Shown here: positions 21,501-36,500 of the stretch, piece by piece | Numbering within the stretch: position 1 is the stretch's first letter | How the letters are laid out: every line of letters starts with the position of its first letter | NCBI GenBank assembly: GCA_041660925.1 | Contig: JBAZVI010000008.1 | Location: 124,001 to 188,000, forward strand | Direction of reading: 5' to 3' | DNA: 64,000 bases | Source: Elusimicrobiota bacterium | GTDB lineage: Bacteria > Elusimicrobiota > Elusimicrobia > UBA1565 | The notes under the pieces: generated by a model | Databases searched by the model: none | Told to the model about the DNA's origin: nothing | What the model saw: only the letters and a program-made list of their open reading frames with translations | Made by a program: the position numbers and the translations under genes

Positions 21501-24500
21501 GGTTGCCCGCCTGCTCGACCTTCAGCGAGCGCGTGCCGGACTTGCGGAGCAGGATGCCGAGGCCGAAGGTGTGCACGCCGTTGTCGGAGGGCTGATAAGC
21601 GTAGTTCGAGGGCAGACCGTTCCCGGGGATCTCCGGCGCACCGGGGTCGGGTGAGGAGAAGACGATGGTGCCGGTGAAGTTGCTCGCCACCTGGTCGAGG
21701 TCGTCGAGCGCGGTCACCGTCACCGTCTGGGCCGTGCCGGCCGTGTACGGGCCCTGGGAGGTGTCGATCTTGAATTTCGCGGCCGGAGCGGCGACCTTGA
21801 AATAGTAGCCGGGGATGGGCACGTTCGCGGGCGTCGAGAGGTTCTGGGCGCGGTCACGGGCGCGCACGCGCACGAAGTAGGCCTTGCCGCGCGTCCAGGC
21901 CGTGCCGCCCGAACCGAGGCCGGTGTAGGTCCAGCCGTGGGTCGCCGGATTGTAGGTCGTGGCGCTGACCCAGCGGCAGTTGGCCGGGACGTTGGGGGCC
22001 GTGCAGATGGACGTGTTGTCGTTGAGCGCGTCGGCGTTGAGGATGAAGGAGGCGCCGTTCCAGTAATAGTCGTCGGTGTCGGGGACCATCTTCGCCGTCG
22101 TCGACGCCTGCCGGATGGAGAGGAGCACGTCGGTCGGCAGCGCGACCGAGGACTGGGAGAGGCCGCCGCCGGGCGTGACGTCCTCCGCGCTGCCCGAGAG
22201 GGTGACGTTGTCGGTCTCGGTGTTGCCCAGGCCGTTGGGGGTCATCGCCGAGGCCGTCGGGAAGGTGTTGTCGATGAGGAACTGCTGCATCCCCTTCGTC
22301 GCCTGGTCCTCGGCGTTGCCGATGCGGTCGCGCGCGACCGCTTTGATGCGGTAGGTGTGGCCGTCGGCGAAGGCGAAGCCGGGGCTGCCGACCGCCTGCT
22401 GCCAGTTCGAGTTGTCGGTGAGGAGCGCCGGGACGGGCTCGCCGGTCAGCGTGAAGGTCGAACCATCGAACCACTTGGTGGAGTTGACGTCCTGCATGTT
22501 GAAGCGGACGCTCCAGGTCGAGTCGTCGATGTTCTGCGCGACGCCGGCCGGAGAGTCCGAGATGCGGCCCGAGAGGACGCTGAGCACCGGGCCGTTGCCG
22601 GGGTTGGCCATGCTCGCCCAATAGCTGCCGATGGAGGGCGTGTCGATGGTGATGGTCGGCGGCGTGTTGTCGAAGACGAAGCTGATCGTCGTCAGCGCAG
22701 CCTCGTAGTTGCCGGCCACGTCGCGCGCGCGAGTCGTGAGGTAGTAGGTCGCGCCCGTCTGCAGGCCGGTGACGTTGTTGTTCGGCGGCGGCATGTCGGC
22801 GTTCTGCTCCCAGGTGAAGTCCGGGGCCGCGCCGACGACCGGCATCTGGGCGAAGAAGCTGCAGTCGGCGCCGAAGACGCCGGGGGTCTGCCAGTTCCAG
22901 CACTTCGTGTCGGACTTGCGCTCGATCTTGATGAAGACGGTCTGCACGCCGTTGCCGTCGTAGGCGGTGCCGTAGATGTTCGTGAGGCGGTTGAGGACCT
23001 CGGTGTCGATGACGCTCGAGGACTTCGAGATCGAGGGCACGTCGTCGAGCGTGAACGAGGCGGTGGAGTAGATGAGGGTGTTGCCCGCCGTGTCGACGGC
23101 GCGCGCCATGACCTGGTAGCGGCCGGGGTTGCCGGCGAAGTTCGGGATGGAGGTCGAGGTCCAGAGCAGAGACGCCGAGCCGGGGGTCGAGCCCACGGCG
23201 ACCTGCCAGGAGTCCTCGGGCAGGTTCGCGACGTTGAAGCCGGGGTTCGTCTGCTGCGCATTGTGCCACCAGTTGCCGCCGGCGCCGATGCGCTGATAGA
23301 AGCGGTACTGCACGCGGGCCACGTTGTAGTTGTCCTGCGCCGTTCCGCCGATCTTCGTGAGCGCGTTGAGGTACTTGGGAGGGGTCTCCGGGACGAGGTC
23401 GTCGTTGACGGCGCCGGGGTTCTCGCCGACCGCGGGGGGCAGCACGTTCGCGTTGACCGAGACCGCGGGCGCCGAGTTGTCGAAGGTGAAGGTCGTGCCC
23501 TGCGCGAGCGCGCTCTGCACGTTGCCCGCCGAGTCCGAGGCGCGGCCCTTGACCTCGTAGATGTGGCCGTTGGTGAGCCGGTCGGGGCCGGTGGCGGGAG
23601 GGAGACCGGCCGAAGTGCAGAAGAAGCCGATGCCGCAGGGCGCGGTCTCCCAGGTCGTCGAGAGCCAGGCGGTGTTCGCGTTGTAGCTGAACCAGCCCAA
23701 GCCGGTCCAGTACAGGTCGCTGTTGAGGTCGCGCAGGTAGAACTGGCCGCCGCTGGCGCCCGAGGCCAGGGCGTTGGGGTCCGCCGCGGTGCCCGTGATG
23801 CTGGCCAGGGTGTTGAGGAAGAGGCCGGTGGCGTTCGAGTTCTGAGGGTGGCTCTGCCGGGTCGGCGCCGTGATGTCGGAGTTCGGGTCCGTGGTGTCGT
23901 AGGTGAAGACCACGGGGTCGCCCTCGCTGGAGAGGCTCGAGCGGGCCTTCACGCGCACGCGGATCTGGTAGCGCTTGTTGTCCTGGAAGTTGAAGGTCCC
24001 CGAGGTGAAGCTCCAGTCGGAGACCGTCGCGTTGACGGTCGGGGTCGTCTGGGCGGTGAACCAGAGGGGCGGCACCGAGCTGTAGTTGTTGCCGTCCCAG
24101 TACTGGCCGCCGTAGGTGCTGATGGCGATGGAGGCGACGCTGACGCCGAAGACGTCCAGGGCGGTTCCCACGATGCTCCCCAGCGTCTTGCGATAGCTGT
24201 TGTTGGTGGGGACGGTGACGATCGCGGTCGCCAGCGAGGTCTCATAGCTGAAGGTGACCGACGAGATGACCGTCTGCACGTTCGAGGCCGGGCGCGTGTC
24301 GTCGGCGGAGTTCATCCGGATGCGGTAGGTCTTGCCCGAGACCAGGGCCGGCCGGTTCGCCGTGATGTTCCAGGTGTAGGTGTTGCTCGTCGTGCCGACG
24401 AGCTGGTCCACCGCCCAGAAGCGCTCGCTGGAGAGGGTGAAGCTGGAGCCGCCGTTCCAGTACGCGGCGACGACCGGGGCGACTTCCTGGATGGAGACCG

Positions 24501-27500
24501 TCATGCTCGAGACCCCGGAGATGCCGGCGCCGGGATAGTTGTCCTTCGCCGTGCCCTGGATGGCGGCGAGGGCGTTGATGACCGCTCCCTCCGCGGGGAA
24601 GGCGGCGTTCGAGGTCGGCGGAACGTGGTCGTAGATGAAGTAGCGGTCGCGGCCGGTGTCCCCGTTGCCGAGTCCGAGCTCCTCGACCTTGCCCGCGGTG
24701 TTCGAGGACAGGGTGACGATGTGATACTCGACGCCGTTCTGAAGCTTGCCCTCGGTGAGGTCCACGTAGGACCAGTCGTAGGGCGGCGTGTTGTTGACCG
24801 TGGGGACGATGAGCCAGAACGGGGTCGGCTGGTTGACGCTGAAGCCGGCGCCGTCGTACCACCACCCGTCGGAGGTGCGCTGGATGCCGATGTAGAAGCG
24901 CGTGGCGTCGATCGTCGAGACCGGGTCCGAGGCCGTGCCCTGGATGGAGGCGAAGGAGGAGAGCGCGTACGTGCTCGGCGAGGCTACGAAGGACTGCGGC
25001 AGCTGGGTCGTGAAGGTGAAGGTCGAGGCCGTATAGTCGGCGATGTTGCCGGCCTTGTCGATCGAGCGCGCGTGGATCGAATAGTTGACCGAGTCCGCGA
25101 AGAAGTTGTTCGCGTAGGGGCCCGTGGACCAGTTCAGCGTCCCGCCGACGTCGTACCAGGCCGTGCCGGCGGCGCCCTCGGCGATGCTGAAGCTCGGCGG
25201 GTAGCTGCCCGGCAGCCAGTAGCTGTTGATGTCGTTGCGCCGGATGCGGACCTGCACCGTGGCGAGGAGCACGTCGTCGGTGGCGACGCCGCTGATGGTG
25301 GGCAGGCGGCTGAGCGTGAGGTTCGCGGCGATGGCCGGGCGCTGCAGCGTGATGCTCGGCTTCACGTTGTCGTAGGTGAAGCTCCACTGAGCGACCGGGC
25401 TCGCGTAGTTGCCCGCGCGATCGAGCGCGCGCGCCTGCACCGTGTAGCCCGTGTTCGTCAGGAAGGGGATGCCGGCCGAGTTGTACCACCACGGCGCGCC
25501 CGTGGGAGGCGCGACCTCCGTGGCGCTCGAGGTCTGCAGCCAGCCCGAGCCGAGGGTGTGGTCGCCGTCGTTGACGTTGAAGCCGGCGCCGTCCCACCAG
25601 GACTCGATGGCCGGGTTGTTGTTGCGCACGGCGAGCTCGATCTTGCTGACGCCGGCGCCGCGGCCCAGACCCGCCAGGACGGAGTTCGCGTCGCTGGCCG
25701 TGCCGTCGATCTGGGTCAGCACCCGCACATGGGTGGAGGAGGGGTTCACGATGTAGCTCAGCGGCAGCGTGGAGTCCCAGGTGAAGGTCTGCGTGGACAT
25801 CGCGGAGACGTTGCCCACGAGGTCGGTCGCGCGCGTGTTCACCGTCATCAGGGCGTTGTCGTCCCAGCCCAGGCTCGCGCCCTGCCCGAAGTCCGGGAGC
25901 TTCGCGATGCCGTAGTTCCAGGTGTCGCTGCCGGTCACCGTCGTCCAGGTCTCGGCCACGCTGCCCCACGCCGCGACCCCGTCCCAATAGTAGTTGGGGG
26001 CCCCGACGCTGCGCTTGACCCGGACCTCGACCTTCGAGGAGCGGGCGGTCGGGAAGCCGGAGGGATAGGCGGGCAGGTCCGAGGAGGTGCCGGTCATGTC
26101 CGCCAGCGGGTTGGCCGGGCCGTAGTAGTTGTTGCCGCTGGCGACGAGCGCGCCGCCGACGGGCCGGTTCGAGTCGCCGGCCGGCGCCCAGTTGTCGATG
26201 ACGAAGGTCGCCGTCGAGGCGTTCGTCTGGACGTTGCCGCAGCGGTCGGCGGCGAACGCGTAGACGCGGTAGACGCGGCTGAGGATGCCGCGGTTCATCC
26301 AGTCCCCTCCCGCGCCCGTGAGCGAGGGGTGGGTATAGGACCAGGTCGTCGCGTTCGAGCCGGGGACGGCGACGACCGCCGGCGCCTGCGCGTAGGCGAC
26401 GGTGAAGGTCGAGGAGCCCTCGTTCCAGTAATAGGTCGTCCCGCTCTGCACGTAGGAGATGACGAGGTTGACGGCGTTGACGCCGTCGAAGTTGTCGATC
26501 ACCGTGCCGCTCGTCTGCGCGACGGTCCGATACGGCGCCTGGTCCGAGGGGCCCGTGACCGCCGCGGTGGGCGTCGCGATGTCGTAGGTCACGTTGGCGA
26601 GGGTGAAGGAACTCGACCAGTTCTGGACGGGATAGGCCTGGTCGCCGCCGATGACCGAGATGCGGTAGCTCCTCGCCGGGACCCAGCTCGTCGAGAGGCC
26701 GCCGTTCGAGTACGACCAGTTGCCCGACCAGTTGCTGAGCGACGCGTAGCCCGCGGGATTGAACCAGGAGCTGCCCAGGTCCTCCGTGAGCCCGTTCGAG
26801 AAGCCGCCGCTGTTGTTGTAGTAGAAGGTCGCGCCCCCCAACAGGTACTTGATCTGCACCTTCACGTAGAAGCGGCCGGCGATGCTCGCCGGGATGCCCG
26901 CCCCCTGCGGAGAGTTCAGGTCGGTCACGGAACCGAGCACGTCGCCGATGCTCCGCGTGTAGTAGTTGTCGGAGGGCGGGTTCGTGAAGACGATGGTCGG
27001 CGCGGTGAGGTCCGCGTAGAAGCTCACCGAGGACTTGTTGACGACCCTGTTCATCTGGCTCTGGGGGTTGCCGGCCTTGTCCACCGCGCTCGAGACGAAC
27101 GTGTAGAAGTGCTGATCGAGCAGCGGCGGCAGCGCCGTCACCGCCCAGTCCGTACCGCCGACGACCGCCTTCGTGGAGGCGGGTCCGGGCTGCTGCCAGG
27201 CCGTGCCGTCCCAGAAGGCCGGGGGGTTGAGCGGGGCGGCCGGGGTGCCGTGGTCCTTGATCTCGAGGGAGACGTAGTTGAGCTGGCCCGGAGCCGTCTC
27301 GTAGACCGTGCCCGTCGCGTTGACCACCGAGTAGGTCGTGCCGGCCCACATCGACAGGATGCTCGCCGTCGGATACGAGATGTCGTAGTTGAAGCTGATG
27401 GGCGCGGCGGGCGCCTCGATGTTGGGGTTGAGGCCGCCGCCGGCGTTGTCGAGCGCGAAGACCTGCAGCTGGTAGCCCACGCCGTCGAGCCAGACCTTGT

Positions 27501-30500
27501 TCGGCGTGAGCGTCTGCCAGCTCCAGGTCGAGCCGATCGTCCAGTAGGTCGCGGTCGAGTAGAAGGTCCCGACCTGCCAGGTCGCGCTCGCCTCCTCCCA
27601 CGCCTCGCCGACGTGCCCGGCGTCCATGCGCTTGAGGAAGACCTGGACGCCGTTGGGGTTCTTGATGTTCGAGGTGACGGCGCCGATGACCGGGTCGCTC
27701 GTCGCGCCGTCGAGCTTGGGCGCGGAGTTGACGAAGCCCCCGGCCGAGGGGTAGGTGATGGTCGTCGTCGGCGAGGTCTGATCGATGGAGAAGGTCACCG
27801 AGTGCGCGAAGGGCGGCGGCAGCTCCTGGATGCTCGCCGCGTTGAAGCCGCGGATGGAGACGGTGTAGGTCGTGTTGTTGATCCAGTAGGGCGTGGCCTC
27901 GCCGACGACCGGATAGCCCCAGTTCCCGCCGACCGGATAGCCGGTGCGCGTGGCGGTCGCGGCGTCCACCGTGCAGTCCACCCAGCCCATCCCGACGGTG
28001 CCGCCCCAACACTTCCCCGTATCGGCGCGCTTCAGTTGGATCTCGACGCGGGCGGTGTCCAGGTTCGCGAGGCCCTGGAAGGTCTTCAGGTCGTTATAGG
28101 GGATGGCGAGCGGCGCGGCGAGGGTCGTGGTGGCCGGAGGCGGCTGGAAGATCATGCGCACGCGGCTCGTCGACCCCGTGAACGCGGGGGTCGACCAGTT
28201 TCCGGCGGCGTCGGTCACGCTCGAGATGACGATGTACGCGCAGTTGACCCCGAGCTGGGAGTCGATGCCCGCCGAGTTGAAGGTCCAGTTCCCGGTGAGC
28301 GTGTCGAGCGACGCGAGGTTGAGGATCGGGTCTATCGACGACTGCCACGCGTTCATGACGTCGTTCCAGTAGTAGCCGGCATGGCTGATGTCGCAGTCGG
28401 GGGAGGGGTTGCCCGCGTCGCTCTGGATGGCGACCCACATCGTCTGCAGGCCCGAGGAGGAGAGGTTGACGACCGGGTCGACCGAGGTGCCGCCGAGGCT
28501 CCCGAGCGAGGAGACGATGGACCCGTCCACGCTCGCCGGGCTCGAGACGCCCGTCTTCGGCCGCGTCCCGTCGAAGCGGATGCTGATGACCTGGGTGTTG
28601 GTCAGGGGCCAGACGCCCAAGTTGCCCGCGTAGTCGGTGGCGCCGACGCGCAGGGTGTAGCGGCGTCCGTCGGGGCCGCTGGGGCAGGCGTCGGAACGGA
28701 CATAGTCGGTGGCCAGCTTGGTGAGGGTCCAGACGTTCCCGGCGAGGGTGGCCGTGGACTGATACTGGGCGATGCTGTTGGTGCCCCAGCCGAAGCCCTG
28801 GCGCCAGTAGGCGTTGGCCGCGAAGAGCGTGTGGTTGCCGCCGACGCAGCTGCCCGCCGGGGTGTTGGCGAGGGTGACGTCCTGGAGCTGGACGCTCACG
28901 TAGCTCACGCTGCTGATCATGTTTCCGCCGGTCAGGATGTCCGTGAAGGTGCCCGAGGACATCGCCAGACCCGCGGTGCTGACGAAGACCAGCAGCGGCT
29001 GGCTGATGGTGACCGTCGGCGTCGAGCGATCGACGAGGAAGTTGGCGGTCGAGACGGTCACGGCCGTGTTCTTCAGGTTGACGTCGTCGGCCTGGGTCGC
29101 GACCTCGTAGCGGTAGCCGTCCTGGAAGAGCGCCGGGGTCACCACGGCGTTCTGGCTCGTCCAGTTGACGACCGTCTGCGCGCCGCCGTAGAGGTCGGTC
29201 TGGAGGTAGAAGGGACCGTCGTTGGCGACCCAGCTGGCGCCGTTGTAGCAGGTCTTCACTCCCGCCGAGGTGATGCGGCAGACCTTGAGGGCGACCGTGT
29301 TGAGGCCGACGCCCTGCGGGGAAAGCGCGGATTGGTCGTCGGCCTGGCCGGCGAGCGGCGTGAGCCCGCCGCGATAGATGAGCCCGCCGACCGGACGCGT
29401 GGAGTTGGAGACCGGCGGGAAGAAGTCCACGAAGAAGAGTCCGTTCGGGCCGGTGGGAGCGGAGAACTGGTGTCGGTTCGCGTTGCCGGCGTTGTCGACG
29501 CCGCGCAGGAACACCGTATAGGTGCGCGGCGCGGTCTCGGCGGCCAGCGTGGCGGCCAGCGTCGCGTCGGTGAAGGTGAAGGTCCCGGCGCCGAGCGTCG
29601 CCGGGCGCCAGGCGGTGTTGCCGTCGAAGGCGTTGAAGGTCGCGCCGTTCCAGTAGTTCGCGCCGAACTTGATCGCGACCTGGACGGCGGAGATGCCCGA
29701 CTCGGCCGGCGGCGCGAGCTCGCTGAAGGAGCCGGTGATGGAGGAGAACGCCGCGACGTATTCGTTGTTCGCGGGAGAGAGCAGCGTCGTCGTCGGCGCC
29801 GAGGCGTCGTAGGTGAAGGTCAGCGACTGCTCGGGGTTCTCCGTGTTCCAGGCGAGGTCCACCGCGCGGCTCTTGACCGTGTACACCATGCCGTGCGCCC
29901 AGGAGGGGATCTGGTCGGTCCCGCTCGGATAGGCCCAGCTCAGCACCGTGGAGGTGCTGCCGCCGATGCCGCCGGCGACGCGGTAGTTGGGGGTCGGCGT
30001 GAAGCCCCCGGCCTGCGTGCCCTGATAGTAGTTGTTGCTGACGTCGAGGATGGCCAGCTCGACGCGGTCGAGGTTGGACTTGCTCTCGGTCCCGCCGTGA
30101 TGCCAGTCCTGCGCCGTGCCCAGGATCTGCGGCAGGGTGTTGCGTCCGTAGAAGGTGTTGTTGATCGGCGTCGTGATGGAGCTCGAGGGCTTGTTCACGT
30201 CGTAGATGAAGATGACGGACTGACTCTGCCCGCCGCCCGCCGAGAGGTTGCCCGCCATGTCGTAGGCCAGCGACTCCGCCTTATAGGTGTGGTTGTCCTG
30301 CCAGGTCGGGGCCGTGAAGGTCCAGTTGTCGGTGCCGCTGACGATCTGATAGCTCGATGCGGCCACGATCCAGCCCGAACCCGCGTACCAGACCTTGTTG
30401 GGAACGTCGTCGGTCTGCGTGAGCTGGAGCACGACCCGGTCGACGCCGGCCGGGGAATCGACCGAGGTGCCTTTGAGCTGGGCCAGCCCGCGCGTCGCGC

Positions 30501-33500
30501 TGTAGGCCGGCCAGCCCAGCATCGGCGTCGAGATCTTCACGGTCGGGCCGTTGCGGTCGAGGACCATGGTCACCGTGCTCCCCGCCTCGAGGTTGCCGGC
30601 GTTGTCCTTGGCCTGGAAGCCGACCGTGTAGACCGTGCCGTCGTTCTCGATGATGGAGGGCGCGAAGTGGATGCCGTCGCCGGGCGGGTACTCCCAGAGC
30701 AGGGTGCCCGTCGAGCCCGTGATCTTGACCGGCAGCGAGACCGGGGCCAGGACCCAGCCGGCCCCGCTCCAGTACGACTCCTTGCCGACGGGGCCCGTGG
30801 TGATGCGCAGGTAGTAGGTCGCGGCCCCCGAGAGGTCGGCGTTGGAGGTGCCGCTGATCGTGTTCAGGTTCTGGATGTACTCGCCGTTCTTCGGCGTGAG
30901 AACCTTCGAGGCCGGCGGCGTGCCGTCCACGGTGAAGTCGATGGTGTCGCCGCCCGGGTTGCTCGGGACCGAGAGGTTGCCGACGACGACGCCGTTCCAG
31001 TTGCGGGCGCGGTCGCGGGCGCGGACCTTCGCGCGATAGGCCCTGTCGTACTGCCAGTCGGCGCCGTTGAAATAGGAGGTCCAGGCGGAGGTGCTGTTGG
31101 CCGCCTGCCAACTCACGCTCTCGAAGGTCGTCGAGGAGAACTTCGTGCCGTTGCTCGTCGAGGCGGCGATGTAGTAGTAGCTCGTCGAACCCTGCAGATA
31201 CCAGAGCACGTACTCGACGCCGCTGAGCGCGTCGCGCGAGGGGTAGAGCGCGGCCTCGGCGTCGGAGGCGGCGCCCGAGAGCGCGCTGCCGCCGTTGAGG
31301 TCGGCGGGGCGATAGGCCTTCGTGTGGATGGGCTGGACGAACCACGCCGTCGGCGGGTTGAGGTCCACCTTGACCGTGCGGCTCGAGATGGGGATGCCGA
31401 AGGTCGTCTGGGCGTTGCCGGCGACGTCTTCCGCGATGGCCAGGACGACGAAGGTGGCGCCCGAGGTCAGGTTGCCGGTCAGGTTCGTGTTCGTGTAGGA
31501 CCAGGGGGTCAGGCCCGTGGCGGAAAGCTGCGTCGTCGGGTCGGAGCAGAGCTTCGTGAAGCCGGTGCCCGTGAAGCAGGTGTTGATGTCGGGGTACATG
31601 ACCTGGATCTTCACGCTCGCCACGCCCGAGCGCATGTTGTTGCCGAAGGCGCCCGGCGGGTCCGCCGAGGTGCCGCTGAGGGTGTCGAGGTTGAGGTAGA
31701 CCTCGCCCGAGGAGGGGTGCAGGAGGTAGCCCGTCGGCGGGTTCTTGTCGTAGGCGAAGTGGAACTGTCCCATCGAGCCCTCGACGCTCTCCTGGTTGCC
31801 GGCCTTGTCGCGGCCCCACACGTAGATGTAGTAGTCGACGCCGTCCTGCAGCGCGGGGTTCACCAGCGTGGCCGTGCTCCAGTTGAAGCCGAGACCGAGC
31901 GGGGTGGTCGTGACGGAGAGTTCGCTGGTGACGGCGTTGTAGACGTTGAAGCCGCCGCCGTCCCAGTAGTTGCCGTCGTAGCGCTTGATGCGGATCTTCG
32001 CCGTGTTGATGGAGGGCAGCGCGTCCACGTTGCCGGGGTCGGTGAGGGCGCCGCCGAGGCCGGGCAGGTTGCTGAGACATGCGTCGACGCCCGGAGCCGT
32101 CGGGCAGGCCGCCGCCGCCGGGCTCGTGACCGTTCCGACCGGCTTGGTGTCGTCGACGATGAAGCGGCGGTTGATGGGGACCGTGGTGACGCCGGCGCTG
32201 TTGTAGCCGGTGACGGTCAGCGAGTAGGAGGAGTTCCCGGTGTGGTAGGGCACGAGCAGGCTGCCCAGCGTGAAGGACCAGGTCATGGGACTCGCGCCGA
32301 TGTTGACGTTGACCGGGGTATAAGTGGAAGGATCGTTGTTCCAGCTCGGGTTGACCGCCGAGTCGTACCAGTAGCTCGCGGGCTCGCTCAGGCGGTTGAG
32401 CTGCAGCCGCACGCCGCCGATCTGGCGCAGGTTGTAGCCCGTGCCCTGGATGACGGTGATGACCGGCGCGCCGCGGACGTAGCTGATCCCGTCGGGGCCG
32501 GGCGGGCTCGTGAGGATGAGCACGGGGGCCGGAGTCTCGAGGTTGAAGGTCGTCTCGACGCCCGAGCCCTCGTCGTGGACGTTGCCGGCCTTGTCCACGG
32601 CGCGGGTGATGACCGTGAAGGTCGAGCGGTTGTCGAAGGGCACCGCCGAGGCGTCGTAGCTCCAGGAGAAGGTCGTGCCGCTCACGTTCGCGCCGATGAC
32701 GCCGTTGGGGTTCCAGACCTTCGGCACGTCCCATTTCGCGCCGGCAGCGTCCCAGTACATGCCGACGTGGCAGGGGTTGCCGCTGCACTCCGTCTCCTGT
32801 ATGGCGAGGTTGACGTGGTCGAGGGTGCCGGGCGAGTCGTCCTGCGCGGTGCCGGTGATGGCCGAGATGTTGGCCTGGTACCCGCTCGGGGAAGTCGCCA
32901 TCGAGGTCGGCGGGGTCGTATCGTAGATGAAGCTCGTCGTCGTGATGACGGTCTGCACGTTGCCGGCCCGGTCGTGGAGCACCCGCGAGGAGACTTTATA
33001 CTGGCGAGGGCTGGTCAGCGCGCTGGCGTGGAAGGCGTAGGTCCAGGTGCCGCTCGAGTCTCCGACGAAGGCCGCCGTGGACCAGACCGGGAGCGAAGCG
33101 GAGAAGGCCGCGCCGTCCCAGTAGAGGTTCGAGCCGACCATCTCCTGGATCGCGACCGTCACGCTCGAGGCGTCGATTCCCGACTGGAAGTGTCGTCCGC
33201 CGGTGGGCTGGTCGCAGAGCGGATTGGCCGCGTCGACCTGGTTGAGGAGGAAGCAGAAGCGGTCCTCGGCCGTGCCCTGGATCTGGGTGAGCGCGACGCT
33301 CGCGTAGCCGTTGTCGGCCGGGAAGGTCCCCTTCGCGACGGGGGTCGTCAGGTCGACCGTAAAGGTGTAGGTGCTGTAGGCGTTCTCGAGGTTGACCGCC
33401 GTGTCGCGCGCCTGCACGTTGACGTCGTACTTGTAGCCGTCCTGGAAGCCCGAGAAGCCCGTGAAGGTCCAGGGCATGAGGCCGACGCGGTTGGCGTTCG

Positions 33501-36500
33501 AGAACGACTGCACGCCGGTCCAGAGGCCGCTGGCGAGCGACCAGTACCAGCTGTCGGAGCGCTTGACGATGAGCTTGACGTCGTTGACGAGCGAGGGCTC
33601 GCGGCCGCCGACGCCCTCGAAGTCGTCGGCCGAGGTCCCGGTGATGGTCGTGGGCGCGTGGCCGATGTAGGTCGGCGGGTAGGTGACGCGCGAGAAGGGC
33701 TGGGCGTTGTCGTAGACGAAGCTGTGCGCGGGCTCGGGGCCCGTCTCGAAGCGGAAGCCGTTGTCCAGCCGGGTGTCGGTCGGCGTGACGCTCGGGTTGC
33801 CGGCGTTGTCGGTCGCGCGGACCCAGACGCGGTAGCGGCGCGATTCGAGGTCGGGGGCCGGCAGCGTCGGGAAGGCCTTCGTCCAATCCTTCGAGCTCCC
33901 CACTCCCTGCCAGTTGCTGTACTTGTTGACCGAGTCCGAGTCCCAGTTGTCGCCGAGGGCGCCGCCGTTGAGGTTCGTGCCCTTCCAGTAGTACTGGAGG
34001 GCGTCGAGCTTGAGGAGGATCTGGACGCTCGCGAGGCCCGAGGCGCCGAAGAGCTCGTCGTCGGCCGTGCCGACGAGCTGACCGAGACCGACCGCGTTGT
34101 AGTAGCCGTCGATGCCGGGCGCCGTCACCGCGGCGGAGGGCAGCTGGGTGTCGTAGCGGAAGGTGTTGCCGCCGGAGAGCGGATTGTTCTCCGGGTTGTT
34201 CGCCTGGTCGTAGGCCGCGCTCACCACCCGGTAGGTGTTCGAGGAGGTCAGCAGGCCCGCGGGGATGGGCGTGGACCAGGTCACCGACATCTGGTCCCAC
34301 AGGGAGTTCGAGGAGATCATCACCCAGCCCGGGGAGGCGGGCGGGTCGGAGGGCGTCAAGCCGCTGTCGAAGGCGCCGGTGCCCCAGTTCCACCAGCCGA
34401 TGAGGCCGCCCGTGCCGGAGATGTGCTGGATGGCCATGTAGACGGAGCGGACGCCGCCGTTGGGGTCGGTCGCGTCGCCGGAGAAGGTCGTGAAGGAGTT
34501 GCCCTGGCTCGTGTTGTTGCCGGGGACGTTGACGACCGCCGCGGGCTTCGCCGAGTCGTAGCGGAAGTACTGGTAGTGCGTCGAGGCCGCGGGGTTGACG
34601 GTGTTGTTGGTCCAGTTGCCGATGAGGTCGCGGGCGCGCACGTGCAGACGGTAGCTCGCCCCGTTCTGGAACGCGGTCGAGGCCCAGGTCACGGGCGAGG
34701 TGCTCCAGGAGGCGCCGCCGGTGTAGACGTTCGTCGTCCACTGGATGTCCGCGTTGCCGAGGTCGAAGAGGCCGGTGGCGGCGTTCCACCACAGGGTCTC
34801 GGAAGTGCCCGAGGAGACGGCGATCCAGACCTCGGCGACGCCCGAGGCGAGCGTGCCGACGTCCGAGACCGTGCCCGAGGCCAGCTTGAGCTGGCGGACG
34901 GGGTCGGCCGGGACGTTCGAGTACGGCGCGTTCGGCGGCGGGGAGGCCGGCCGCGAGATCGCGAGGGTCGGCGGGATGTTGTCGAAGGTGAAGGAGAACT
35001 TGGGCGGCGCCGTCTCGTTCTGGTTGACGTTGTCCTTCGCCTTCGAGTAGACGAAGTAGCGGGTGTCGTTCTGGAACGCGCCGGCCAGGGTATCCGGAGT
35101 GCCGGCGGGGTAGTCCCAGTGCGTCGCGTCGACGACGTGGGCCTGCCGCCAGTTCGGCACGCCGACGAAGGAGTAGGCGGAGCCGTCCCAGTCGGGACCG
35201 GTCGCGGGGTCGGTCGTGATGCGCACGTACATCGTCTGCAGGCCCGAGAGGGCGGCGTTCGCCGTGCCGGTGATGGAGGAGACGCTGTTCGCGTAGCCGC
35301 CGTTGATCGGCCAGGTCACCGTCGAGACCGGCGGCGTGCCGTCCACGATGAAGCTCCAGGTCGAGCCGGCGAGCTCCGAGGTCCAGCGGCTCGCGTTGCC
35401 GGTGGAGACGGAGACGTTCCCGTCGGCGAGCGTCGTGGCGTCGTGGGAGCGGGCGGTCACGAAGAAGGTGCGGTCGCCCTGGCTCAGGTAGTCGGCGGCG
35501 AGCGGCTTGAGGGCGAGCACCCAGTTCGTGCCGTTGCCGTGGAGCGGCGGGTCCGGAGGCGTAGCGCTGTTCCAGTCCACGGCGTTCCAGTAGTGGCTCG
35601 TCGCGCCCTGGAGGTACCAGAGGTGGATGTCCAGGCCGCCGATGAGAAGGCCGGCCGAGGTGCCGTTGGTGAGCGGGTCGAGCGAGACGCCCTGGATGCC
35701 CGTGGTCTCCGCGTCGGCCGGGGTCAGCGCGGCCGCAGCCGGCTGGGTCACCGAGATGGAGGGCGGCGTCTTGTCCACCATGAAGGTGTAGGAGGAGCCG
35801 TTGGTCGCGAACTCCGCCTGCACGTTGCCCGCGAGGTCGCGCGCGCGGACCTTGATCGTGTAGAAGCCGCTGCCCGCCTGGAGGTCGAGGTTCCCGTTCG
35901 TGTAGCTCCAGGTCCCGTAGACGACGTCGACGCCCGCCGACAGCCACTGGTTGGCGGGGTTGAGCTCGCCGAAGTTGGCGCCGTTGAACCAGTTGCCGTT
36001 CTGCTGGCTCTGGATGGAGATGTCGACGCCCGCGATGCCGGAGGGGTCGTAGTCGCTGTTGCCGAGCACGGGGTCGAAGTCGGCCATCGTGCCGCGGATG
36101 GTCCCGAGCAGGTTCATGATGGAGTGCGACTTCGGGGAGGTGATGGCGGCGGTCGGCTTGTCCACGTCGAAGCGGAAGTACGGGGTGTCCGACTCCGCGT
36201 TCGTGTTGGAGTTGCCCGCCTTGTCCTTCGCGTAGCTGCGGACCCGGTAGCGCAGGCCGCTCTCCCAGAGGGAATCGTCGGTGAGCTTGGCGTCGTAGTA
36301 GGTCCAGTTGCCGCCGCCCTGGTCGGCCGCGAGCAGGTTCGTGCCGGGCGGGGTGACGAAGGTCGAGAAGACGGTGGACCACTCCCGGTTGTCCTTCTCC
36401 CGGATGATGCGGAAGTAGGTCTGGGAGGCGTCGAGGCTGCCGCCCTGGGCGGGCGCCGTCGGGTCGTTGATGTTCACGGTGAGGGCCGTGAGCTGGCTGC